Under the pieces are notes generated by a model. That model was not told where the DNA came from. It saw only the letters and a list, made by a program, of their open reading frames with translations, and made no database searches. Shown piece after piece: positions 9,138 through 21,100 of a stretch of 64,000 nt of DNA (positions within the stretch are counted from its first letter, which is position 1; every line of letters starts with the position of its first letter). The stretch is from Ectobius pallidus. Its lineage: Eukaryota > Arthropoda > Insecta > Blattodea > Ectobiidae. The position numbers and the translations under genes were made by a program. The DNA is taken from assembly GCA_964059195.1 (NCBI GenBank), contig CAXKWD010000003.1, forward strand, positions 21,620,606 through 21,684,605, in the 5' to 3' direction.

Positions 9138-12100
9138 CTGCAAGGAAGTTTCAAAAAAATCATTTTCAAAAGTCAAATAGTAAGTTAATTCCAAGGATAA
9201 ACATTTACACACATTCCCAGGCAATTTATTTAGTTTAACAATCATGTATATTCTTGAGTACAGAATATTACATTACAATATGTAGAAGAAAGAAATTAAT
9301 TATACAGTGCACGCCACTTATTGTGATCACTTTGGGACACAGCTAATCTGATAATATTAACCAATTGATAACAGTAGTCGAAGGAAATAAATGAAGGTTA
9401 TTTATTCATAAGTAAGATAATCTATATTAATAAAAGGAAGTGTCTGTCCTCCGTCTGTCTGTCTTCCGTCTGTCTGTCCGCGATGCCCAGCGAAATCTAC
9501 TCAACGCAGAGATCTGAAATTTTATACATAGGCGGACTAAAGGGTCGGAATGTGTACCTCGAAGCCGGAATTTTAATTTTCGCTTTAGTTCGTGAGTTAT
9601 GAGTGAAAAACGGGCAGAAAACGTGTATTTTTTGCGATTTCGAAGCAACAGTTTCAGTAATATATTTCAATGTTAAATCAATTACAGCTGGCTTTGGCTA
9701 TTTTTGTCATCATACCTCATAGCCTACCTTGGAAATAAAAGCATCGCGATCGCTTCATTTGGTAAGTCCATCGTGGACGATTCATTTGTTTAGAGTGTCA
9801 AGGCCCGCAGATATATGAAATTTTCAACCTACACGTAAAAAGGATATCAACATAGGCTTAATTATGGTCAAACATTGTTCGATTTGAACGAAACTCACTA
9901 TACGGGGGTTTCCTGAGCCAAGGAACTGGAACCTGAGGTCGCTTTTTCTACCAGGGGATGCTACCTAATCGTGGAATACACTCCACGTGATTTAGGTGTT
10001 AATAAATATAATGATTTAACTATTATGCACTTAAGTTTTGAAATAATTATCGCGGGGGAAGCCGCGGGCACATGTTATCTTATAATAATAAAAGGACGTG
10101 TTTGTCTGTCTGTCTGTCCGCGATGCCCAGCGAAATCTACTGAACGCAGAGATCTGAAATTTTAAACATAGATGGACTGAAAGGTGGGAGAATGCACCTC
10201 GAAGCCGGATTTTTAATTTTAGCTTTCGTTCGCGAGTTATGAGTGAAAAAACTGGCAGAAAACGTGATTTTAGCGCTGTCGAAGCATCATATTTCAGTAA
10301 TACATTTCAATGTCAAATCAATTGCATTTGGCTTTGGCTATTTTTGTCATACCGTGGAAATAAAAGCATCGCGATCGCTTGAATGTTGTAAGCCCACGCT
10401 GGTGCATTTGTTTAGAATGTCAAGGCCCGTAGACATACGAAATCTTCAACCTACACGGAAGAGGGATAATCAACATAGACCTAAATATGATTAAACATTA
10501 TTCGATTTGGACGTAACTCACTATACAGGGATTTTCTGGGTCAAGGAACTCGAATCTGAGATCGCTTTTGCCAGGCGACGCTATCTAATGGTGGTAAGTA
10601 GTCCACGTGGTTTAGGTGTTAATAAATATAATGTTTTAACTATTATGCTCTTAATTTTTTATTTTTGAAATAATTATCGCGGGCGAAGCTGCAGGCACAT
10701 GCTAGTACACTATAAAACAGAATTAAACATATTTATTCATAAAATAATACGTAACCGTGAATCAATGAACCACTCCATAGGCTAACACAGACTGCAAGCA
10801 ATTATTTTTTCAACCAGTAACAAAGCTTTTAATTGTTTTTACTTTCCTTCAGGAGTCCATTAACCAATACTCCATACTCAGTTACGAGTTACGAGTGTTT
10901 TTGGAAGTCTGTACTGATCTGTGGTGAACACCGCGTAGCAAAACATCTAACGCCTATCTATTCAAGTCTTTCCATTTTACACTAGCAATAAAACAATGCT
11001 TTATTCCTTAAAAGAGAAAGTTAGGTAATGCCACTCCCTCGAACTGGTCATCCTTTGAGCTGGGAACAGAATAATTGCTACCCCAGTACAACACAATACA
11101 GTTGAGTTAGAAACGAAATCCTTAGAAAGGAAAATGTGATAACATAAACTGAATCTCTGATCACAATAAACAGCATTTTTTTAATGTATCAGTATTAGTC
11201 CATACGGGACCTCATAAAAGTGACAACATTACCGGACTGATAACATTGCTCGATTGATAACGTTATCCGTGATTACATTAAGCAGCGTTCACTGTATTTA
11301 TATAACTACTGTAGAACCTCGTTTACTCAGGACTAAAACTGGAGCAGGAAGTAATTCCGATTATCACAAATCTGGCTGATAACTCCAAAATTAAGATGAG
11401 AATATACAATACAATTATGTAACAAATACTTCATAATTTGGAAAGGTGAAGTCAGACTGAAAAATTCAATGCCGTATCCAGGATTTGAACCAGGATCTTC
11501 AGCTCTCCATACCGCTGCTCTTACCAACTGAGCTATCATGGCATCATGCTGGTACAACATTAAATTCTCAAACTGACTCACATATCCCAGTATACTACCA
11601 GGCATTCCATAGTAAACCACTAGTAGGTCACAGTGGAATTACAATTCTTTCCCAATTCTTCCTTTTCCAAATCATAAGGGTTTGCAGGGTTTGAACCCGG
11701 GATGTTACCATCTCGGCCACCCTGCTCAGTTTTTGGATCTTAATACTCCTTAACACTCAATATGTATTCTTTAGAATAAGTTAGATAACCTATGTAACTA
11801 TAAATTAGTAAATATAAACTGTACAGTGCACAATCCAGGACAGGGGCCAATAAAGATTTCAGGTATTAAATAAATGAATAATAAATCTTAAAACTCTTTT
11901 CCAACAAAAATGTTACCTACCACCTTCTAGTATTGCATAAAATTTGTCATACATGAATATACTAAGAGCAATATAATCATAAATTATTTAGGAATAATAA
12001 TAATTTATTTTACATTGTTAAATTATCTAATATTTATTTTATACTAAAAGAAAATAAACAAAACTTTAACCAGGAAGTTCTATGCTCCATGCAGAATGAC

Positions 12101-15100
12101 AAGCATTCAAAGGATTAAAAGAAAATAAAGAGAGCATTTTATCATATTACCAGTGGCGTAGCGTGAGGGTAGACTTTGAGACTGAGTCTACCTAAATAGA
12201 TTGCTAAGAAAAGTGGAATCATAAAGAAATAAATAAAAATATCGTCAACCAAGTTATTAATAATTATAAACCCATGAGTACTATCAATAAAATATTTTTC
12301 GCCGCTGCATATCCCACTTCCTACTGTTATTATACGTCAACATGTGTTGCCGCGTGCTTAGGCAGACTCGAAATCTCCTGATGCGGCAGCGGAGGCGAGT
12401 TGAGACTGGATAGAGGTCAGCCAAGTTACAGTCTCATTCAAGTGCGAGTTATACGACTTTTCCCACTAAATGTTAACCTGCTCGTTCAGAGAAGACATGG
12501 TAATTCCTTGCACAAGAGCGACATATGGCACCACCGAAGAGACTAGAAAGAATTTTCGGTATTGTAGTCTCATTTCTCAGGTACTTGCTCGCTTGAAACC
12601 GGGGTAATATAAACAATACATTCTCATTGTTGACCTAAGCTGTGTGTTTGATTATTGTTCATTGTTGCGTGGACAATTCCACCGATATAGTTAATTACTT
12701 ATTAAAAACCCCGTTTTCGGTTCTGTCTTATGAAAAAAACGTGTGAAATTAAGGTGAATTATTAACTCCTGAGTTTGACATTGTCTTGCATGAAAATAAA
12801 CATTTCAAACATCTTGGTACAGTAAATTTAATTGGTTAACTAGTAGTTACATCCATAAATATTGTATTTGCTATTTGGCGGGGAAAACGATGGAATGTTA
12901 AAGGAATATAAAATGCAAATAATAATAATAATAATAATACCGGTAGTATTGCTTTATATAGGTATAGGCCTATATGAAATCGAATAGGTGCGCAAACATA
13001 CCAGTTGTTTCATTATTTAAAACGCTATTATTACTTGAGAATTAGTGTGTCATTTAAACAATCATTATAAAATTAATTTTTAGAACACAGTTTACCCAGA
13101 GCACAATGTCAAGCTACGCCACTGCATATTACAACAAATGAACCTAACATATTTTGAATGCAACTTTTCACTCAGCTCAATATCATACACAGAAAGGTAT
13201 TTCAAGGCTAAGGAGTATAATAACATTAATGATCATTAAAGGGATAGTTTAAATATTCAGATATCAGTGTTATATATTATAACCAGAGCCCTGATTTCTA
13301 AGCAAAATGCAAATTTATTTTCAGACTCCTAAACATAAGCAGATTCACTTGGACTGGGAAGACACAATGAAGTGGAACAATATTAATACCTAATATCTTG
13401 GAGAACCCTCACTACTTCATTAATATTTATTACTTACTAGCATGTGCCCACGGTTTTGCCCGCGATAATTATTTCAAAAATTAAAAATTAAGAGCGTAAT
13501 AGTTAAATTATTATATTTATTAACACCTAAATCATGTGGACTACATACCAGGATTAGATAGTCACCTGATAAAAGCGAACTCAGATTCGAGATCCTTAGC
13601 CCAGAAAATCCCTGCATAGTGAGTTTCGTCCAAATCAAACAATGTTTGACCATATTTAGGCCCATATTGATTATCCCTCTTCCATCTATGTTGAAAATTT
13701 CAGATATAAACAAATGGGCTTTTATTTCCAAGGTATGACAAAAATAGCCAAAGCCAACTGTATTTGATTTGACATTGAAATGTATTACTGAAAATCTATG
13801 CTTCGAAAACGCAAAAATGCACGTTTTCTGCCCTTTTTCACTCATAACTCACGAACGAAAGCGAAAATTAATATTCCGGCTTCGAGGTGCATTTTCCGAC
13901 CCTTCAGTCCATCTATGTTTAAAATTTCAGATCTCTGCGTTGAGTAGATTTCGCTGGGCATCACGGACAGACAGACAAACACTTCCTTTTATTAATATAG
14001 ACTAGTAACCACTTTTCAATAGGACCTCCCTATCAACGTTAGCTACGTCTAACTGCCAAACTTCCGTACTGTACCACTTGGTGATGCTGTTGTGGTTTCA
14101 CGAGTTTCCAAATTAGGTCTAACTCATTCTCCCTTGGGATGTCAAAATTCTGGTGGTTATTTCTGTGTTTCTGTATGTAGATGATCTCCCATACAGTCAA
14201 TTGAATTGGATGATGCAGATTTTTAAGTATAGCTGCTTCCTTTACCACAGCACAATCAGAATTAAATACATGTGCAGCTACTGTGGACTTTTCAATTCTC
14301 CTCTGTCTAATAATTCTGAAATGCTCTTTCCATCTCGTATTGAGATTCCTTCTTGTTTTAGCTATGTATACATTGTTACGAGATGGAAAGAGCATTTCAG
14401 AAATATTAGACAGGGGGGAATCGAAAAGTTCGCAGTAGCTGCACATGTATTTAATTCTGATCATGCTGTGGTAAAGGAAGCAGCTCTACTTAAAAATCTG
14501 CATCATCCAATTCAGTTGACTGTATGGGAGATGATCTACATATAGAAACATAGAAATAACCACCAGAATTTTTACATCCCAGGGGAGAATGAGTTAGACC
14601 TAATTTGGAAACTCGTGAAACCACAACAGCATCACCAAGTGGTACAGTACGGAAGTTTGGCAGATGGACATAGATGTCAAATCAAATCAAATCAAATCTT
14701 TATTCACCTTTAAATACAATATATTTGTACAATAGGCTTCGTCAGTTTTTGGATAGTTTTATATAATAACAAAAAAAGCTAAGAATACAAATTTATATCC
14801 ATAATATTTTCTGGTATATTACTCTCTAAAAATTCTTCTACCGTGTATATCGCTTTGCTTTTGAACCAAATAGATAGAATATTGTACAGTTTTTTTTTCA
14901 AGATTTCTTATCTTTAATGGAATTTTATTAAAAAAAAAAAACGATGATGATGACGATGATAGGGAGGTCCTATCAAAAACCGGTTACTAGTAAGTAATGA
15001 ATAGTAATGAAGTAGTGAGTGTTCTCCAAGATATTATGTATAAATAAGCAGAACTGTTTATTTTACCATAAGGCATTCCTTAAAGCGATTCTAACTTTAT

Positions 15101-18100
15101 TTGATCGTGCTTATTTTGTTTATTTTTAGAGAAAAAACTATTTTGTTTGCTTATTTAATGACTCTGAATTTAAAAAAAAAACATATTTTACTAACCGCTG
15201 TCACAATAAAATTGCTTAGATGTCATTATCACTAATAGAAATTATTAATTACTAATAGATTTACTGAAACATTCGGGAAATAAAAAATGCCGTCAGATTT
15301 CTAAAAAGCTTTCCTGTGAAGAAACAGATATTGAAGAGGAATTTATCAAAGAAGAACAGTATTGCTTTCAACATCTGCCTGTGAAATCCTGTGGCAATAA
15401 AAGAACATTTTCACTTTACAAATTGTTCTTAACTGATTAGACACAGGAGTTATACAAAAGAAAATCTGCGGATGACCTTCCTTACATACTGTACCAGCAG
15501 TGAAATTTGTTTTTGCTTATTTTGGTGCTTATTCTTTAAATTTCTTGTGCGCTTACTTGCTTGCTTATTTTACTGATTTATTTTGCTTAGAAATCTTAGC
15601 CCTAATTATAACCAATTTTGTTTTCAATTCCTCATAAGTGGTTTCATGTATAACTTTCAAGTATGCACTAGTGTAAGCAAAAAATTGATATTTCTAACAG
15701 AAGGCCTATACTTTGCTGCTAAAGGCAGTCAACCAGGTTAGGGAGTTTTAGAAAGTGCATGCCAGAATAACTAAGATTAAGAAATTGCACTGCATTCAAG
15801 TTAATTTTACTGTTTTATTTTTAATGATGCTCTTCAGATGTTTGGAAACTTACACTGTATGGGATGATCTCCTTAAGCATTTCAAGCCAGCCTCTGATTG
15901 GTTGTTTGAATTCGTTGTTTGGGTAAGCACAAAGTCGGCACCAGACATGTGGTAAATCTTGCCATTTGTCTTCAGTTTCTGCTCTGTGTTCATTCTCATC
16001 ATTTCTCAACACAGATTCTTCATTATAAGAAGACATGGTTTCACTGTCAGCAGGATTATCTGTGAATTATGCACAGCATGGGAAGTAAATTGTATCCTGG
16101 TATCCTTCAGGAATAAGGAAGGCTCTTCAAACTTTAGAAGATGATACGTAGGTACCAATGTTCTAATGAAATAAGTCGAAGAAAATAAGTCATTAATCCT
16201 TATGGAGCTGAACAGTGTGCCCAATTACAGAAACACCAAATCTGTTAAGGAGACTTCAAAATTCCACTACTTTTTCCTACGGTTGAGTGTTGGCAGTCGT
16301 ATAAAGTAAATCACAAATTACAAGGGTGGATCGAAAAGTAAATCACAACAATTTTTTTTACAAAAAGTTTAATAGGTACAATTACAAACAAATGCACACA
16401 TGAAGGGACATCTTTTGTCTATTTTTCTATATAGTCGCCAGGTTTTTCAACACATTTCTCCCATCATGATACCAGTTTAAAAATACCCTGTTCATAAAAG
16501 TCCGCTCGGTTGGAGTAGGCCTATAGCCATCTGTGGACTGTTCTTTTCACTTTTGCATCTGACGCAAAGCATTTAACGGCCACGAATTTTTTCACGGGAC
16601 CAAACAAATGAAAGTCTGATGGTGCCAGGTCTGGACTGTTGCTGGCCATCCAGAACGTGGTGCATCACAAACATTATCACAGCTTTGTTTGAAGAATGCA
16701 CACCACGTAGAGACACTGCTACGGTCCATATAGATGTCCCCATACACGCCATGCATGTCCCTCCCTGTGAATATCACTCAGGTTAAGCCCTTTAGCCCAT
16801 AAAATTCGTAATACACCTCGCTGCTCTTCAGAAGTGGACGACAGTAACATGCACCCCATCTTTGTTGCACAGTTCAAGCTTCTCTTACCAGAGCTACACA
16901 TGAGAACAAAATAGCGTCCGTAGCGGAAGCTTCAAACTCCATCTTGGTGAAAGTTCAACATCCCAGCCACAATACCAAATGCAGAAAAAAATTACTGTGC
17001 ATTGCTTCTTGATCCACCCTCGTATTTGTGAAGCTTCATAACGCAGGATGAGGTAACACAAATACCAGCGATAACATTACTACCAACTACAATAAAGGAA
17101 AAAATTGACTTCTTCATTGCATTATCTATGAGTTTACAAGCATACCAGACATCACATGAAAGTACAAAGAAAACGGGCTGCAACAAAATGCCAATACACC
17201 TCTATCATTGCTTTATTATTGACTAAAGTCGTTACAAATTTATAACCGTCAATCGCAAGCTTTATCACAGCAGCACAGGTTACTGGTATTATATATGAAT
17301 TGATCAGATTTAATTTTGTAACTGCATAGAAGGGAATCAACAACAACTGAGCCATTTTATTTCACCAGAAAATCAGGCGCCTATACATTTCACATCCTCG
17401 GAAAAAAAATCACCCAAATATAAAACCGTTTTAATATGATCTTTTGATACTGAGCTACAATGTTCACAGACGCACATGTATATATGTATATGTGACAGAC
17501 ATGTTTCAAAAAACTGTATTTTTGTTTTGTATTGTTGTTTTCAGGGGACCTCAACATGCCGTAGCAGTACGGTAAAGTAATTTTACCGGCGTAGTACGTT
17601 AAGGGCTTTATTGTACATGGAGTATTAACAAACATAGTAAACCTTATCATTTAGAAATGTTGAATTTAAGAAATAAATTCCATAATAATAACTTTTTATA
17701 TTTTTCATGATTAGAGGTAGGCACATATATAGCATTACAGCTTTTACTTAATGCAATTTACACTTTTTTGCATCAGTCTCTTGAAAAGTGTAAAAAGGTT
17801 TTACTGTATATTAAAGGACAAAGAAAAGATCCTACAAATACATGAACATTCCACAAAGTATGTGTGTTGTGGAATAACTCTAACCGCATTATTTATTGTA
17901 GAATCACAACAATTTTGTTTCAACTAGTTAAACTGGAAAACATCTTTGGTTTCGACAAAATTTTCTTGTTTCAGTATAACATACGTTTCAGAATCAAGTA
18001 CAGATACCGGTAATATGTTTTTTTTTCCCTTCTTTCTTTCTTTTTCTGAAATATGTTATACTGAGATTTCAATATACTACTAATCCTCGTGAGAGCCTGG

Positions 18101-21100
18101 ATGGCAGCTTGTAAGTAAGAACAACTGCTATATTTCCACTTTTATAATCTTGCAACTCATTCTTGGAGCAGCTTTCTATAATAAAAGTTGCTGAGAAGAG
18201 CACTACAGACACTCTTAGCACATGAATAAAGCAGTTATACTTGTATGAGTTCAGAGTTTCAGAAACTAAACACAAACAGGAAACGCAAAATGAGGTTTTC
18301 TTTGAATATGCAGTTATGAAAACATATACAGTATTTTCATTACTTACCATTATCTGCTAATACCACAGGCCTAGGAAAAGCGTCATCACACCTGAAAAAT
18401 AAATAGCACATGTGTTCCATTATGCTGCTCAATAATTACTGTATATACCCGAATACCACCCGACCCTGAATAATATGCACATCCAAATTTTTTTAAAGGA
18501 AATTTGAAAAAAAAAAATCTATAGGCCTATATATGAAATTATTTTGCCAGTTTTATTCTTCTAACGGCACTCCTTTGATTAGAAAAAAATCCAAGAGATC
18601 TGGAATTTTATTTATATCAGTGGGCCAATAAGTTGGTTCTCCAGTAGACATTATTCGAATATTAAGTTCTGACAAAGTTTTAAAAAGTTCTGAACCTCTT
18701 GTTGTATTAAGACGAGAACCCCAATATTGATGTTTTGCGTTATAGTCTCCACCCACTATAAATCTCTTCGCCGACTTGCTAACGCACCGTGGTATGTTTC
18801 CAATGCTACACTACACCACGACCTGGACATCCCTACTATTAAAGAAGAAATCAGCCGGCCAAAATCTCGCTGTCTTATAAGTTCAGCCTAACACTTTCAA
18901 CAACACCCTTCATTCATGAATCCAGCTGTGCATCAGAAATCGCGGGAATCCATACGGGATGACATGCATCCAACCCATGGTCAAAGTCATGTGGAAATTC
19001 ACCGAACTTTATCAAACTTTTCCTGAATTAGTGGTTCTGTTTGTACAGTCGGTCAAATAAAAAACGTCGGGACTCGTATGCAGTTAAAATTAAAGTTTTT
19101 ACGCATTAGTTCACAAGTTTCCTATAAAAAACATAAAATACAGGTCATTTTCGGAACATATGAGGCCATGCGACAGGAGGGAAAAAATTAACGAGGGAAA
19201 AAATGAACAACGCGGAAAGCGCAACACACGATATTCAACTTAATGTATTGTCATAATTAATTTTGCTTTGTGTCATCGCCACATACAAATGCTAAAGTGA
19301 GAGAAAGTGTAGTTAGGGCTGTAATTGACCTGCATTTTTCGGCCTCTGAAGCAGCGAGAAGGTTCCATATTTCTTAAAGAGGTGGGTACTTCACTATAAT
19401 GCGACCGGAAGTTTTCATAGGAAACGTGAATGTGGCGTATTTCGATGCTAGCTTGATTGCAGAAGTTGAGCATAAGTTATTGATTTTGCACTAGAAGTAC
19501 CGGTATTATAAAATAAAATCTTTAACAAATTCTCCTTGAATAAACATATTCCTCGCGAATCTATTAATTATTAATATTATAAAAATTTGCAACCAAGAAT
19601 ATGGCGGATTTGAGGCATATAGCCACAGCCTTCTATACATGTTTGCTTTGGAACAAAACTGACTAAATAATCAAGAAAATACATGGATAGACAAGAGGCG
19701 TGTGTGAACCTAACCTTAAGTCTTCCTGTACATGCGCATATGCTCGTTCGTGATACTTAATCAAATACCGCCCGACGTTTTTTATTTGACCGACTGTACT
19801 GCACTGTTTGCTTGGCATCTCTACGCGCATTTTTACCGTCAGTCATGGTGGACCGTGTGCATAAGAAAGCATATTCTTTGTCTCATTTTCTTTTCATTAC
19901 AGCTTCACTACGGCACTGTTAAAGCCTACTATACTGTGATGCTACTGTAAAGCATTGTGCTATATTGAGCCGATATGGTACAAAATGTTGAAATTCAGAT
20001 GAGAGGAGTCCAGCATTCAAATAATACCCGCACCCCAGTTTTTCATTTGCGATTTTTGAAAAAAAATATGAGGGTAGTATTCTGACAAAGTAATATTTTT
20101 TCCTAATAGTTATTGTTTTTACATAATATAGGGAGCCATCTTAATGCTGTAACTACCTCATATTACCAAGAGATTTCACTATGCCTTTCCCAACTTCACT
20201 ATCGTCAGTGCAACCATGTAACCTCATTTAATTATGAATCAAACTTCATGATACAGATGAGATTTTATATGTATAGATGTTTACAACATCTTCCCAATGT
20301 GATGACTATAATAGTCTTCTAATGCCCGAGTGCACCTTTCTGTGGTTTTCTCAGCTGTTTCGTAATCGGGGTAAAAGTAATATTGGAGTATTCTAAGAAA
20401 ACCTGTGCACCAATGCTACAATACTGCATTTCCAAACACTCGAATATATCGCGGTTAGTCTGCTATGAAGCCATTTCCATGGAGCAATTTGTGTTGGTTT
20501 CTTCCATGGCCGCTAGTTTCGTTCTCTCTCTGCACGTCTGCCAGTCATGGTGACTCACTTATCTATTCTTGGTAGCAATAAGGCGCAATGCTTACAGCAT
20601 TTCTGTTCATTGTTTGTGTTAATGTAATCCTCTCTAACAGTCTGTACACTTCAATAAAATAACATTTATGTTTTAAAGAATAATTCTCACACGTATGCAA
20701 TCCAAGGCAACCTTGCCAAAGTAAAGTAACACCACGAAATCTCTGTTCTGAGTTCGACATAGCCTCGACTTTATTCGACTAGTGGAAATTTTAGGTGCAA
20801 AGTCATGTACATAGCAATGAAAGGGCTGTTATAATTATGTTTATGTACATGCAAGTATGATAAATTGACTACATACCATATATATATATACTGGTACACG
20901 GGCTATATCATGATTCATGCAGCCCTTCACTGTAAATTTGGAATAGGCCCACTGGTTTTCTATATTTCATTTATTTGTTGCCTTGTTGTTCAGTAATAAA
21001 TGTTCCTAAGGATAAAAGGGAATATCATATTGTGTATATAATATTCCTTTTTATCCTTTTACGTATATATGTCTGACTTTGAATTCAAACACCATAGATA

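Larger units (their letters stand above)
9305..11294. mobile_element. pogo/Tigger-like element carrying Helitrons
   Basis: Ends CAGTGCACGCCACTTATTG and, in reverse, CAGTGAACGCTGCTTAATG are flanked by TA dinucleotides. The shell is about 0.7 kb once the nested Helitron-like pair (9421-10705) is subtracted. The interior is non-coding. Another end of the same family is at 31940-32047. It lies in the intron between gene 1 exons 6 and 7. Confidence 0.7.
13285..15604. mobile_element. hAT-type element with nested insertions
   Basis: Ends CAGAGCCCTGATTTCTAAGC and, in reverse, TAGGGCTAAGATTTCTAAGC are flanked by the duplication ATTATAAC (13277-13284 and 15605-15612). Inside are a Penelope-like inverted duplication (about 13378-15050) and a Helitron (13437-14001) inserted in its left arm. 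Without them the element would be under 0.8 kb. Confidence 0.65.

Noticed and set aside
9138..9245. Upstream extension of the finger exon to a Met at 9245
   Set aside because: A strong acceptor CTTCCTTGCAG at 9138 restores the ZAD in frame with exon 6. The extension would give a ZAD lacking its first proper Cys-x2-Cys pair.
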